A DNA stretch of 52,779 nucleotides from Pseudomonas sp. (GCF_028293835.1 NZ_JAQGNX010000012.1:1-52779); one strand, 5' to 3'; shown: positions 17,160-26,106, counted from the first letter of the stretch. The notes: generated by a model not told the origin, from the sequence alone. Program-made: numbers and translations.

Positions 17160-18065
17160 ATGAATATTTTCATCACTGGTTCCGCTGGTTTCATTGGTGG
17201 TTCCATCGCCACCGGTCTGGTCAAAAAAGGTCACCACGTCACCGGTCTGGTGCGCAGTGCCGAACAGGCGGACGAAATGATTGCGTTGGGCATTACGCCG
17301 GTGCTTGGCACACTGGACGACAGCGCACTGTTGACCGAGCAAGCGAGCAGGGCCGATGCCGTAATCAACGCCGCCAGCAGTGATCATCGTGGGGCTGTTG
17401 AGGCGTTGATTGCCGGCCTTAAAGGTTCCAACAAGGCCTTTGTGCACACCAGCGGTTCAAGCATTGTTGGCGATGCGTCCGGTGGCAAGTTCAGCGATGT
17501 GATTTATGTTGAAGATCAATTGCCAGAGCCGACTGCAGATAAAGCCGCTCGCGTTGCCATCGATAATCTGGTGCTGGATGCAGCAAAGCTAGGCGTACGT
17601 TCGGCGGTGATCTGCAACACGCTGATTTACGGTCACAGCCTGGGTGTCAAACGTGACAGCGTGCAGTTGCCACGCTTGCTGAAACAGGCACAGAAAAGCG
17701 GCATCGTTCGGCATGTGGGTCCGGGGCAGAACATCTGGTCCAACGTTCATATTGAAGACGTGGTTGAGCTGTACGCATTGGCGCTGGAAAAAAATCCGGC
17801 CGGTACGTTCTACTTCGTGGAAAGCGGGGAAGCGGCGTTCAGTGACATGAGCAACGCGATTGCCCAAGCGTTAGGTCTGGGCGCTGCGCGGGATTGGCCG
17901 CTCAAAGACGCCGAAGCCGAGTGGGGTTATGAAATGGCTAACTATGGACTGGGCTCAAACAGCCGAGTGCGCGGCACACATGCCCGGGAACTGCTGGGCT
18001 GGGCGCCGAAACGTACGTCGGTGATTGACTGGATCGTTAATGAAATGATCCAGGGCCGGGTATAA
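17160..18065 (+). CDS. NAD-dependent epimerase/dehydratase-family protein (extended/atypical SDR)
   Basis: 301 residues. The Rossmann nucleotide-binding motif is at the extreme N-terminus (NIFITGSAGFIGGSIATGLVKKGHHVTGLVR, GxxGxxG). ADAVINAASSDH follows and then FVHTSGSSIVGD. The usual YxxxK catalytic pair is not obvious, so this is likely an atypical SDR. The later NTLIYGHSLG and NVHIEDVVELYALALEK motifs are typical of epimerase-like members. ATG 17160 follows AGGAG. It stands alone downstream of the lipoprotein gene. Role unknown; redox modification of a small carbonyl compound is the usual guess for such proteins. Confidence 0.8.
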   Translation: MNIFITGSAGFIGGSIATGLVKKGHHVTGLVRSAEQADEMIALGITPVLGTLDDSALLTEQASRADAVINAASSDHRGAVEALIAGLKGSNKAFVHTSGSSIVGDASGGKFSDVIYVEDQLPEPTADKAARVAIDNLVLDAAKLGVRSAVICNTLIYGHSLGVKRDSVQLPRLLKQAQKSGIVRHVGPGQNIWSNVHIEDVVELYALALEKNPAGTFYFVESGEAAFSDMSNAIAQALGLGAARDWPLKDAEAEWGYEMANYGLGSNSRVRGTHARELLGWAPKRTSVIDWIVNEMIQGRV

Positions 18066-18082
18066 ATCTGCAAGAGCCAACA

Positions 18083-18168
18083 CATAACTTATTGATTAAA
18101 AATAATCTGTAGGTTTTGTGTTTGCTGTGCGCCAGCGGGGCGTCGGAGACGTGGCGGAACTCCTGCAG
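18083..18168 (-). repeat. Long dispersed repeat, copy 2 (inverted relative to copy 1)
   Basis: The reverse complement of this segment aligns over about 86 bp with 14613-14700, with scattered substitutions and one short indel. It lies between the epimerase stop and the prfC stop, in a convergent intergenic gap. A GAGCCAAC REP fragment flanks its outer edge as it does in copy 1. Confidence 0.82.
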
Positions 18169-18187
18169 ATCTGGTTTTCGTCAGCGC

Positions 18188-19771
18188 TTAGTGATGCTCG
18201 CGAGTAGCGCGGAATTTCACGTCGGGCCAGCGTTCTTCCATCAATGCCAGGTTGACCCGGGTCGGTGCGAGGTAGGTCAGGTGACCGCCGCCGTCCACCG
18301 CAAGGTTTTCCACGGCTTTGATCTGAAACTCTTCAAGCTTCTTCTTATCGCTGCAATCGATCCAACGGGCTGACCACACGGTGATGGGCTCGTAAGCGCA
18401 TTCGACCTTGTATTCTTCCTTCAGACGACTCGCGACCACATCAAACTGCAGCACGCCCACAGCGCCGAGAATGATGTCGTTGCTGCGTGTGGGGAAGAAA
18501 ACCTGAGTGGCGCCTTCTTCGGCCAACTGCTGCAAACCCTGACGCAATTGCTTGGACTTCAATGGATCTTTCAGGCGTACGCGGCGGAACAATTCCGGGG
18601 CGAAGTGCGGGATGCCGGTAAACCCAAGGTTCTCCCCTTCGGTGAAGGTGTCACCAATCTGAATGGTGCCGTGGTTGTGCAAGCCGATAATGTCGCCGGC
18701 GAAAGCTTCTTCCAATTGTTCGCGCTCAGAGGAGAAGAACGTCAGCGCATCGCCGATCCGCACTTCTTTGCCCAAACGCACATGGCGCATTTTCATGCCC
18801 TTGTCGTAACGACCCGAACAGACGCGCATGAATGCGATCCGGTCGCGGTGCTTGGGGTCCATGTTCGCCTGGATCTTGAAGATGAAGCCGCTGAACTTCT
18901 CTTCGTTGGGTTCCACGGTGCGTTCGTTGGCGACGCGGGCCAAGGGTTGTGGCGCCCAGTTAACGACCGCGTCCAGCACGTGATCGACACCAAAGTTGCC
19001 CAACGCGGTGCCGAAGAACACCGGCGTCAGTTGGCCGTCGAGGAATTCCTGTTGATTGAATTCATGGCAAGCACCCTGCACCAGTTCCAACTGATCAACG
19101 AAACGGTGGTATTCGTCACCCAAGTGGGCGCGGGCTTCGTCGGAGTCGAGCTTCTCAATGATTTTAACGTCGGTGCGCTCATGACCATGACCGGCGGTAT
19201 ACACAATGATGTAGTCGTCGGCCAGGTGGTACACACCTTTGAAATCGCGGTAGCAACCAATCGGCCAAGTGATGGGCGCCGCCTTGATCTTGAGGACGGC
19301 CTCGATCTCGTCCAGTAGTTCGATGGGGTCGCGAATGTCACGGTCGAGCTTGTTGATGAAGCTGACGATCGGCGTGTCGCGCAAGCGGCAAACGTCCATC
19401 AAGGCGATGGTCCGTGGCTCAACACCCTTGCCGCCATCAAGCACCATCAACGCCGAGTCCACCGCCGTCAGTGTGCGGTAGGTGTCTTCCGAGAAGTCTT
19501 CGTGGCCCGGCGTGTCGAGCAGGTTGATCATGTGATCGCGATACGGGAATTGCATGACCGAGGTGGTGATGGAAATGCCGCGCTGCTTCTCCATCTCCAT
19601 CCAGTCGGACGTCGCGTGGCGGTCGGACTTACGTGATTTCACCGTGCCCGCGATGGCAATCGCCTTACCCATCAACAGCAGTTTTTCCGTGATGGTGGTC
19701 TTGCCCGCATCCGGGTGAGAAATGATGGCGAAGGTGCGGCGTTTCGCGACTTCGGCGGCCTGGTTGGTCAT
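18188..19771 (-). CDS. prfC: Peptide chain release factor 3
   Basis: 527 residues, the standard length. RF3 is a translational GTPase that recycles RF1/RF2 from the ribosome after termination. G1 (SHPDAGKTT, residues 18-26), G2 (RGISITTSV), G3 (DTPGHEDF) and G4 (FINKLDRD) are all present. The C-terminal half contains the family-specific [24 protein letters not shown] block. It is a single transcription unit; a TATAAT is found on its strand about 40 nt upstream. A housekeeping gene with no unusual features. Confidence 0.97.
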   Translation of the reverse strand: MTNQAAEVAKRRTFAIISHPDAGKTTITEKLLLMGKAIAIAGTVKSRKSDRHATSDWMEMEKQRGISITTSVMQFPYRDHMINLLDTPGHEDFSEDTYRTLTAVDSALMVLDGGKGVEPRTIALMDVCRLRDTPIVSFINKLDRDIRDPIELLDEIEAVLKIKAAPITWPIGCYRDFKGVYHLADDYIIVYTAGHGHERTDVKIIEKLDSDEARAHLGDEYHRFVDQLELVQGACHEFNQQEFLDGQLTPVFFGTALGNFGVDHVLDAVVNWAPQPLARVANERTVEPNEEKFSGFIFKIQANMDPKHRDRIAFMRVCSGRYDKGMKMRHVRLGKEVRIGDALTFFSSEREQLEEAFAGDIIGLHNHGTIQIGDTFTEGENLGFTGIPHFAPELFRRVRLKDPLKSKQLRQGLQQLAEEGATQVFFPTRSNDIILGAVGVLQFDVVASRLKEEYKVECAYEPITVWSARWIDCSDKKKLEEFQIKAVENLAVDGGGHLTYLAPTRVNLALMEERWPDVKFRATREHH

Positions 19772-20122
19772 GGGAAATCGCCTGGCAGGTGATGAAAAAA
19801 AGGGCGCAGATTATAGCTCAATTGAATGCAATAACCGAACCGTTCAGTCGATGGCCGGTGGCCAATTACTATCTTTTGTGGGAACCTTTTGCGCAGTCGA
19901 GACGTCCACTCCCCTGATATGGCCTGCACCAGGGGCTGATAAATCAACACGTTAGCTTGACGAAGCTACGCTAATGGCTTGTGTTTTCGCCGAGGTTAAC
20001 CCCTGACCGGCGACCCACCCGCTGCTCTTCGCGAACGTTATTGCGGCTGTCAAAGCTCTTCGAGCTGTTTGAAGTGACCAGCTACGGCAACGCGTTCGCC
20101 GACGGAAAAAAGGAGTCCGCCT
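19772..20122. other. Divergent control region between prfC and the osmoprotectant operon
   Basis: About 350 bp without a gene. It carries the prfC -10 element close to prfC, and an inverted repeat TCAAAGCTC...GAGC-TG-TTTGA at 20050-20072 roughly 50 nt upstream of the transporter start. No sigma-70 promoter for the transporter stands out; an osmotically induced (RpoS-type) promoter would be hard to see by eye. Confidence 0.45.
19810..19815 (-). promoter_or_regulatory. -10 element for prfC
   Basis: A perfect TATAAT on the minus strand lies about 40 nt upstream of the prfC start, giving a short leader of about 30 nt. No good -35 hexamer is visible at the usual distance. Confidence 0.5.
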
Positions 20123-20836
20123 GTGGCTAATCGCTATGGCAAGGGGCTATTGGGAGGTGCGGTTGTTATTGCGCTTCTGGCCCTGCTGGTCCACTGGATC
20201 GGCATCAGTACCATCGTAAAGTACCAGGATGACCTGTTGTTCTACCTGCAGGCGCATTTGATTTTAGTCGTGGTTTCAATGTTGGCAGCGCTGGTGGTCG
20301 GTATCCCGGCCGGTATTGTCCTCAGCCGACCGAATATGGTTGGCAGCGCCGAACGCTTTATGCAGATATTCAACATCGGCAACACCGTTCCTCCCCTCGC
20401 CGTACTGGCCATTGCCCTCGGGATTCTCGGGATCGGCAGCGGGCCGGCTATCTTCGCGCTGTTTCTCGCCTCGTTGTTGCCTATTGTGCGCAACACCTAT
20501 GAAGGCCTGAAAAACGTTCAAGGTTCACTCAAGGAAGCTGCCGTCGGCATCGGTATGACGCCGCGCCAGGTGCTGCTGCGTGTCGAGCTGCCGAATGCCG
20601 TGCCAATCATTATTGGTGGCGTACGCGTAGCGCTGGCGATCAATGTTGGCACCGCACCGCTGGCGTTCCTGATTGGCGCGAACAGTTTGGGCAGCCTGAT
20701 TTTCCCCGGCATTGCCCTGAACAATCAGCCCCAATTGCTGCTCGGCGCCGCCTGTACCGCCTTGCTCGCGCTGTTGCTCGATGGCCTGGTGACGTTGTCG
20801 AGCCGCCTCTGGCTTGAACGCGGCCTGTCCCGCTGA
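20123..20836 (+). CDS. Osmoprotectant ABC transporter permease (first)
   Basis: 237 residues, GTG start at 20123 behind AAGGAG. It is a small BPD-type permease with six hydrophobic segments and the EAA-like cytoplasmic loop LKEAAVGIGMTPRQVLLRVELPNAVPIIIGG that contacts the ATPase. The sequence matches the OpuCB/YehW class used for glycine betaine, choline and related compatible solutes. It is the first gene of a four-gene operon (permease, binding protein, permease, ATPase), the same order as I recall for P. aeruginosa PA3888-PA3891. Confidence 0.9.
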   Translation: MANRYGKGLLGGAVVIALLALLVHWIGISTIVKYQDDLLFYLQAHLILVVVSMLAALVVGIPAGIVLSRPNMVGSAERFMQIFNIGNTVPPLAVLAIALGILGIGSGPAIFALFLASLLPIVRNTYEGLKNVQGSLKEAAVGIGMTPRQVLLRVELPNAVPIIIGGVRVALAINVGTAPLAFLIGANSLGSLIFPGIALNNQPQLLLGAACTALLALLLDGLVTLSSRLWLERGLSR

Positions 20837-20852
20837 GAGAAAGGAAAATCCA

Positions 20853-21746
20853 ATGAAAAAATCATGCTTATTCATAGGCTTTGCCTTGCTGCTCGCGGGT
20901 TTTGCCAACGCCGCTGAAAAACCGGTGATTCGTCTCGGCGCCCGGGTATTCACCGAGCAAACGATCCTTGCGGAAATTACCGCGCAGTACCTCAGAACCA
21001 AAGGCTACGACGTACAGGTCACGGGCGGCCTGGGTAGCAACCTGGCACGCAGCGCGCAGGAAAGCGGTCAGTTGGACTTGATGTGGGAATACACCGGCGT
21101 GTCGCTGGTGGCTTACAACCACGTTGATGAAAAGCTCGACAGCGCTCAGACCTATGCCCGGGTTAAAGAGCTGGACTTGAAGAAGGGATTGGTCTGGCTG
21201 GCGCCGTCCAGGTTCAGTAATACCTACGCGCTGGCACTGCCGCAGAAAATCGCCGATCAATACCCGCAGGTCAATAGCATCAGCGACCTGACCACGGTCT
21301 TGAAAGACGAGGCCAAGGAAAAACATATCGTTGCCCTGGACACCGAGTTCGCTAACCGTTCAGACGGTTTGATCGGCATGGTCAAGGCTTACGGAATGGA
21401 CCTTACTCGCGAGAACATCCGGCAGATGGACGCGGGTCTGGTGTACACCGCGCTGCGTAATGCGCAGGTATTTGCCGGATTGGTCTACACCACCGACGGT
21501 CGTTTGAATGCTTTCCATCTCAAACTGCTGGCCGACGACAGGCATTACTTTCCGGACTACACGGCAGCTCCAGTGATCCGCAAGGACTATCTCGATGCCC
21601 ACCCGGACCTTACTGCGCAACTCAAGCCGCTGGCCGAACTGTTAGGGGACGACACTATGCGCACATTGAACGCGCGGGTGGATGTCGACCACGACAGCCC
21701 TTCCATCGTCGCCGCAGATTTTTTGCGCGAACACCCACTCAACTGA
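20853..21746 (+). CDS. Osmoprotectant ABC transporter substrate-binding protein
   Basis: 297 residues from ATG 20853 (AAGGAAAA upstream), with signal peptide MKKSCLFIGFALLLAGFANA. The mature part starts PVIRLGARVFTEQTILAEITAQYL, and contains GGLGSNLARSAQESGQLDLMWEYTGVSL, the OpuAC/YehZ family pattern in which aromatic residues cage the quaternary ammonium group. It delivers betaine-like solutes to the two permeases encoded on either side. The specific ligand cannot be decided from sequence. Confidence 0.9.
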   Translation: MKKSCLFIGFALLLAGFANAAEKPVIRLGARVFTEQTILAEITAQYLRTKGYDVQVTGGLGSNLARSAQESGQLDLMWEYTGVSLVAYNHVDEKLDSAQTYARVKELDLKKGLVWLAPSRFSNTYALALPQKIADQYPQVNSISDLTTVLKDEAKEKHIVALDTEFANRSDGLIGMVKAYGMDLTRENIRQMDAGLVYTALRNAQVFAGLVYTTDGRLNAFHLKLLADDRHYFPDYTAAPVIRKDYLDAHPDLTAQLKPLAELLGDDTMRTLNARVDVDHDSPSIVAADFLREHPLN

Positions 21747-21759
21747 TCAAGGAGAAGAC

Positions 21760-22413
21760 ATGAACATCTTGAATACCTTCTCCCACCTGGACTGGCCGCT
21801 GATTCTGCACCTCACCTGGCAGCACATTACGCTGGTGGGGATCGCGGTCACCCTGGCGATTCTGGTCGGTGTGCCACTTGGCGTGGTGATGACGCGCTTT
21901 CCAACCCTGGCCGGGCCGCTGCAAGCCGGCGCTACCGTGCTGCTGACCGTGCCGTCCATTGCGCTGTTCGGCCTGCTACTGCCGTTCTATTCCAGGTTCG
22001 GCCAAGGCCTGGGTCCGATGCCTGCCATCACGGCGGTGTTCTTGTACTCGCTACTGCCGATCATGCGAAACACCTATTTAGCGCTGACCGGCGTCGAACC
22101 GGGTATCCGCGAAGCCGCCAAAGGCATCGGCATGACCTTCAGCCAGCGCCTGCGCATGGTTGAACTGCCTATCGCCGTGCCGGTGATCCTCGCCGGTGTA
22201 CGCACCGCCGTGGTGATGAATATCGGCGTCATGACCATCGCCGCCACCATCGGCGCCGGCGGTCTGGGTGTACTTATTCTTGCTTCAATCAGCCGCAGCG
22301 ATATGTCGATGCTGATCGTTGGCGCGGTGTTGGTCAGTCTTCTGGCCATCTTCGCCGACCTGCTTCTGCAATGGCTGCAACGCACGCTGACTCCAAAAGG
22401 ATTACTGAAATGA
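21760..22413 (+). CDS. Osmoprotectant ABC transporter permease (second)
   Basis: 217 residues from ATG 21760, directly behind GGAGAAG; codons upstream overlap the binding-protein gene and are not family-like. Six hydrophobic segments and the coupling loop IREAAKGIGMTFSQRLRMVELPIAVPVILAGVRTAVVMNIG are clear. It is a paralogue of the first permease and presumably forms a heterodimer with it. Its stop overlaps the ATPase start. Confidence 0.9.
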   Translation: MNILNTFSHLDWPLILHLTWQHITLVGIAVTLAILVGVPLGVVMTRFPTLAGPLQAGATVLLTVPSIALFGLLLPFYSRFGQGLGPMPAITAVFLYSLLPIMRNTYLALTGVEPGIREAAKGIGMTFSQRLRMVELPIAVPVILAGVRTAVVMNIGVMTIAATIGAGGLGVLILASISRSDMSMLIVGAVLVSLLAIFADLLLQWLQRTLTPKGLLK

Positions 22414-23588
22414 ACAGTCCCAAGCAAATGATCGAGCTGCAGAACCTGACCAAGACTTTTCACACCAACGGCAAAGACGTTACTGCCGTTAATTCAGTAA
22501 GCCTGACGGTCAACGAGGGCGAAATTTGCGTGTTCCTCGGCCCGTCGGGTTGTGGCAAGAGCACTACGCTGAAAATGATCAACCGCCTGATCATGCCAAC
22601 CTCCGGCAAAGTACTGATCAACGGCGAAGACACCAGTGGCCTGGATGAAGTGACCTTGCGTCGCAACATCGGCTACGTGATTCAGCAGATCGGTTTGTTT
22701 CCGAACATGACCATCGAAGAAAACATCACCATTGTTCCGCGCCTGCTGGGCTGGGACAAACAAAAGTGCCGTGACCGCGCCATCGAACTGATGAGTATGG
22801 TCAAGCTTGAGCCCAAGCAGTACCTGAGCCGTTATCCTCGCGAATTGTCCGGTGGTCAGCAGCAACGGATCGGCGTGATTCGCGCGCTGGCCGCTGACGC
22901 ACCGCTGTTGCTGATGGATGAACCGTTCGGCGCGGTCGACCCGATCAACCGTGAGTCCATTCAGAACGAGTTTTTCGAGATGCAGCGGGCACTGAACAAG
23001 ACCGTGATCATGGTCAGCCACGACATCGATGAAGCCATCAAACTGGGCGATAAAATCGCGATATTCCGCGGCGGCAAGCTGATCCAGATCGACCACCCGG
23101 ACACCTTGCTGGCGCACCCGGCCGATGACTTCGTGAAGAGCTTCGTCGGCCAGGACAGCACATTGAAACGCCTGCTGTTGGTCAAAGCCGAGGACGCGGC
23201 AGATAACGCACCGTCGGTCAGCCCGGAAACTCCGGTCGCCGAAGCGCTGGAATTGATGGACGAACTCGACCGCCGTTACGTCGTAGTGACTGACGCCGAA
23301 AACAAAGGCCTTGGCTACGTTCGTCGTCGCGACCTGCACCGTCAAACCGGCACCTGCGCGCAGTTCTTGCGCGAGTTCAACGCCACCGCAGCGTTCGACG
23401 AACATTTGCGAATCCTGCTGTCGCGTATGTACGAATTCAACCGTTCGTGGCTGCCAGTGATGGACGCCGAACGGGTGTTTTTGGGTGAGGTCACTCAAGA
23501 ATCGATTGCCGAGTATTTGAGCTCGGGTAAGTCCCGTGGCGGCAAGACCAGCATTGTTTCCCCGGCGGATTTGGTGGCTGAAGGCTAG
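22410..23588 (+). CDS. Osmoprotectant ABC transporter ATP-binding protein with CBS domains
   Basis: 392 residues from ATG 22410, which overlaps the permease stop (ATGA). Walker A is GPSGCGKST at residues 44-52, the signature is LSGGQQQRIGV, and Walker B is LLLMDEPFGAVD. After residue 240 come two CBS-type motifs (PVAEALELMDELDRRYVVVTD and LRILLSRMYEFNRSWLPVMD). In OpuA-type importers such domains sense ionic strength or c-di-AMP and gate transport. The C-terminal tail is basic and Ser/Gly-rich. This is the energising subunit of the operon that starts at 20123. Confidence 0.92.
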   Translation: MNSPKQMIELQNLTKTFHTNGKDVTAVNSVSLTVNEGEICVFLGPSGCGKSTTLKMINRLIMPTSGKVLINGEDTSGLDEVTLRRNIGYVIQQIGLFPNMTIEENITIVPRLLGWDKQKCRDRAIELMSMVKLEPKQYLSRYPRELSGGQQQRIGVIRALAADAPLLLMDEPFGAVDPINRESIQNEFFEMQRALNKTVIMVSHDIDEAIKLGDKIAIFRGGKLIQIDHPDTLLAHPADDFVKSFVGQDSTLKRLLLVKAEDAADNAPSVSPETPVAEALELMDELDRRYVVVTDAENKGLGYVRRRDLHRQTGTCAQFLREFNATAAFDEHLRILLSRMYEFNRSWLPVMDAERVFLGEVTQESIAEYLSSGKSRGGKTSIVSPADLVAEG

Positions 23589-23594
23589 TTCTCC

Positions 23595-23673
23595 GTAGGA
23601 GCCAACTTGTTGGCGAGAGGCTATGCGTGGCACATAAGGTACGACGCTACGCCAACAAGCTGGCTCCTGCAGG
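23595..23673. repeat. REP-type inverted pair downstream of the osmoprotectant operon
   Basis: GTAGGAGCCAACTTGTTGGC on the left and GCCAACAAGCTGGCTCCTGC on the right, about 33 bp apart. It lies 7 bp after the ATPase stop, where it may also protect or end the transcript. Confidence 0.85.
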
Positions 23674-23781
23674 GGATATGCACTGCTCCAGGCGGGAACA
23701 TCACCCTGTCACACAGGTCGGTTACATAGATCAATGACAGACTGCTCGCGACGGACGTGTGCAAAAACGCGACATTTTTTG

Positions 23782-23810
23782 TTGATCTCAACGCTCTCAC
23801 GTCCTAAAGT
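23782..23810 (+). promoter_or_regulatory. Candidate sigma-70 promoter of speC
   Basis: TTGATC (23782-23787), a 17 bp spacer and TAAAGT (23805-23810) give 4/6 matches at each hexamer. The start site would be near 23817, leaving an unusually long leader of about 200 nt before the speC ATG at 24016. Confidence 0.45.
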
Positions 23811-23816
23811 TCGCGC

Positions 23817-24015
23817 CGAACGTCCATGCTGGAAACGATCCATCCGGCTCAAGTACTGACGACGAGACCGCAAGGCCAAGGGAAGCGCTTTTTCTCATGG
23901 CCTTTTTGCTTTCGGCGAAGGCCTTGGGAAGTAGGCGAACCAAAGTGGGGATACACACGGAGGACGTTCATTCGCACCCATTGATCAATCCCGTTTGCCA
24001 GTAGGAGATCCCAGC
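23817..24015 (+). promoter_or_regulatory. Long structured speC leader with mutually exclusive stems
   Basis: Three related segments lie close together: A with AAGGCCAAGG (23872-23881), B with TGGCCTTTTTGC (23898-23909) and C with AAGGCCTTGG (23918-23927). A can pair with B (AAGGCCA/TGGCCTT), A with C (CCAAGG/CCTTGG) or B with C (GGCCTT/AAGGCC), the hallmark of a switching leader. A-B pairing ends in a T-run, like an attenuator. An open frame of 52 codons (ATG 23826 to TGA 23984) spans the structure and has eight Arg codons, but its Shine-Dalgarno is poor. Regulation of polyamine synthesis by ornithine- or arginine-sensing leader peptides is known for E. coli speF; the parallel here is inference. 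Confidence 0.42.
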
Positions 24016-25179
24016 ATGCCGATCAAAGTCGAAGACTATTTTGAGCTCACCACCTTCAACAAAATGAAGGCGTTTGCCGATCAGCAAGAAACCCCTTTCG
24101 TGGTCATCGACACCGCGATGATCAACAAAGCCTATGACGACCTGCGTTCAGGCTTCGATTTCGCCAAGATTTATTACGCCGTCAAAGCTAACCCAGCCGT
24201 TGAAATCATCAATCTGCTTAAAGACAAAGGCTCAAGTTTCGATATCGCTTCGATCTATGAGCTGGATAAAGTCATGGGCGAAGGCGTGACCGCCGATCGC
24301 ATGAGCTACGGCAACACCATCAAGAAGTCCAAGGACCTTCGCTACTTCTACGAGAAGGGCGTGCGTCTGTATGCCACTGACTCCGAAGCTGACCTACGCA
24401 ACATCGCCAAGGCCGCACCGGGTTCCAAGGTTTACGTTCGTATCCTCACCGAAGGTTCGACCACTGCCGATTGGCCGTTGTCGCGCAAATTCGGTTGCCA
24501 GACCGACATGGCCATGGACTTGTTGATCCTCGCCCGTGAGCTGGGTCTGGTGCCTTACGGCATCTCGTTCCACGTGGGTTCCCAGCAGCGCGACATCAGC
24601 GTCTGGGACGCCGCCATTGCCAAGGTCAAAGTGATCTTTGAGCGCCTGAAAGAAGAAGACGGCATTATTCTCAAGCTGATCAACATGGGTGGCGGCTTCC
24701 CGGCCAATTACATCACCCGTACTAACAGCCTGGAAACCTACGCCGAAGAAATCATCCGCTTCCTCAAGGAAGACTTCGGTGACGACCTGCCGGAGATCAT
24801 CCTGGAACCGGGCCGTTCGTTGATTGCCAACGCTGGCATTCTGGTTAGCGAAGTGGTGTTGGTCGCGCGCAAGTCGCGTACTGCCGTTGAGCGATGGGTG
24901 TACACAGACGTGGGCAAGTTCTCTGGCTTGATTGAAACCATGGACGAAGCCATCAAGTTTCCCATCTGGACCGAAAAGAAAGGCGAACTTGAAGAAGTTG
25001 TTATCGCCGGTCCTACCTGCGACAGCGCCGACATCATGTATGAAAACTACAAGTACGGACTCCCGCTGAACCTCGCTATTGGTGACCGCTTGTATTGGCT
25101 GTCTACCGGTGCGTATACCACCAGTTACAGCGCGGTTGAATTCAATGGCTTTCCGCCGTTGAAATCGTTTTACGTATAA
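24016..25179 (+). CDS. speC: Ornithine decarboxylase (PLP fold type III)
   Basis: 387 residues from ATG 24016 (GGAGAT upstream), the same length as I recall for P. aeruginosa SpeC (PA4519). It converts ornithine to putrescine, the entry step of polyamine synthesis. The PLP lysine is Lys57 in YYAVKANP, followed by FDIASIYEL, SFHVGSQQ, INMGGGFPANY and EPGRSLIANAG in alanine-racemase-fold order; the active-site Cys is near residue 335 in GPTCDSAD. Some close homologues also accept lysine, so lysine decarboxylation cannot be excluded. An intrinsic terminator follows immediately. Confidence 0.93.
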   Translation: MPIKVEDYFELTTFNKMKAFADQQETPFVVIDTAMINKAYDDLRSGFDFAKIYYAVKANPAVEIINLLKDKGSSFDIASIYELDKVMGEGVTADRMSYGNTIKKSKDLRYFYEKGVRLYATDSEADLRNIAKAAPGSKVYVRILTEGSTTADWPLSRKFGCQTDMAMDLLILARELGLVPYGISFHVGSQQRDISVWDAAIAKVKVIFERLKEEDGIILKLINMGGGFPANYITRTNSLETYAEEIIRFLKEDFGDDLPEIILEPGRSLIANAGILVSEVVLVARKSRTAVERWVYTDVGKFSGLIETMDEAIKFPIWTEKKGELEEVVIAGPTCDSADIMYENYKYGLPLNLAIGDRLYWLSTGAYTTSYSAVEFNGFPPLKSFYV

Positions 25180-25194
25180 GTCTACAGACAGGAT

Positions 25195-25220
25195 AAAAGG
25201 GTCCTTTAGGGCCCTTTTTA
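25195..25220 (+). terminator. Intrinsic terminator of speC
   Basis: AAAAGGGTCC-TTTA-GGGCCCTTTTT forms a stem of about 9 bp with a 4-nt loop and a T-run, beginning 15 nt after the speC stop. The A-run on the left arm makes it potentially bidirectional, and it is also close to the end of the convergent toxin-operon gene. Confidence 0.85.
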
Positions 25221-25244
25221 CTGTGGGACGCCCGATGACAGCCT

Positions 25245-26075
25245 TCAAACTTGCTGCAGTTCGTATTTAAGCTCTTTCAGGAGTATTACGCTGTCAGTGA
25301 GATGCGTCTCGAACTCTCGGATTTGTAAGCGGTCTACAAACATCTGAGCGAAGATTCTGGTGGTTCGGTATAGCAGCTCATCAATGAGCGCACGGTAGGA
25401 CCGCACGTCACCTGCACTCGAGTGAGTCCTCTTATAAATGCTTGCCGTGTTTTTTTCCGCTTCACTCACTGCGTTCAGTGCTTTGTCGTTATGAGGCTTG
25501 GTTAAATCAATCTTTTTATGCCGTGCGTAGATACTGATTGCACCTTTCATAAAATCACTGATGCGCGGCACGATTTCAGGGATGCTATCTGTTACATTTG
25601 ATAAGTAAAACGTTGTGTCGGCGCTTTTTTTCGAATAGTCATTAAGGTACCGTCTTGACTGATCAACCATTCCCTTGATAGTGGCCGATTTAATCACCTT
25701 GAAATGGTCTGCCAACGTAAAGGGTGCCCGCTGAAAATCCAGGCCATGGAGCGGCATTTTTCTCTGCGCAGTCGTCATCGTTGCAGTGGCCGCAGCCAGT
25801 TGGTCGGACAGCGTGATCAAGTCATCTATGAAAAGAATGACGTTGGCGTGCTCGGCTTGCGTTCTGCTTAGATCCACCAGCCATGAGTTCAGTCGATTTC
25901 GCGCGATGGGCACAACTAGCCTGATAGAAGGCTCCAAGACACGTCTGTACTCACTGAGCGATTGCAAATCAAGCGTTACGATAACGGATTCAACTTGATC
26001 GGGAAGCGCTCTAAGGAATGATTTGTAATTTTCAAGTATGTCAAACATGCCTAAATAGGCTGATGCGTTTTTCAT
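25245..26075 (-). CDS. Unknown helical protein, third gene of the xenorhabdolysin-type operon
   Basis: I do not recognise this 276-residue protein. It has no signal peptide, no cysteine, and no long hydrophobic segment; the composition and heptad-like spacing predict mostly alpha helix. It starts at ATG 26075 with a weak Shine-Dalgarno (GGTGA), 102 nt after the B-subunit stop, with a strong hairpin in between, and it ends convergently to speC just past its terminator. Codon use is AT-richer than in the flanking housekeeping genes, as in the two toxin genes, so the three probably arrived together. It could be an immunity or accessory protein, or a third toxin component. None of these is shown by the sequence. 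Confidence 0.78.
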   Translation of the reverse strand: MKNASAYLGMFDILENYKSFLRALPDQVESVIVTLDLQSLSEYRRVLEPSIRLVVPIARNRLNSWLVDLSRTQAEHANVILFIDDLITLSDQLAAATATMTTAQRKMPLHGLDFQRAPFTLADHFKVIKSATIKGMVDQSRRYLNDYSKKSADTTFYLSNVTDSIPEIVPRISDFMKGAISIYARHKKIDLTKPHNDKALNAVSEAEKNTASIYKRTHSSAGDVRSYRALIDELLYRTTRIFAQMFVDRLQIREFETHLTDSVILLKELKYELQQV

Positions 26076-26106
26076 TAGTAATTCACCAGTGAATGCTGAG
26101 GCAGGA

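Noticed and set aside
18548..19318. Plus-strand open frame opposite prfC
   Set aside because: Complement of a conserved translation factor; no motifs, no start signals.
22494..23633. Minus-strand open frame opposite the osmoprotectant ATPase gene
   Set aside because: Antisense to a gene with all ABC motifs; no recognisable protein features.
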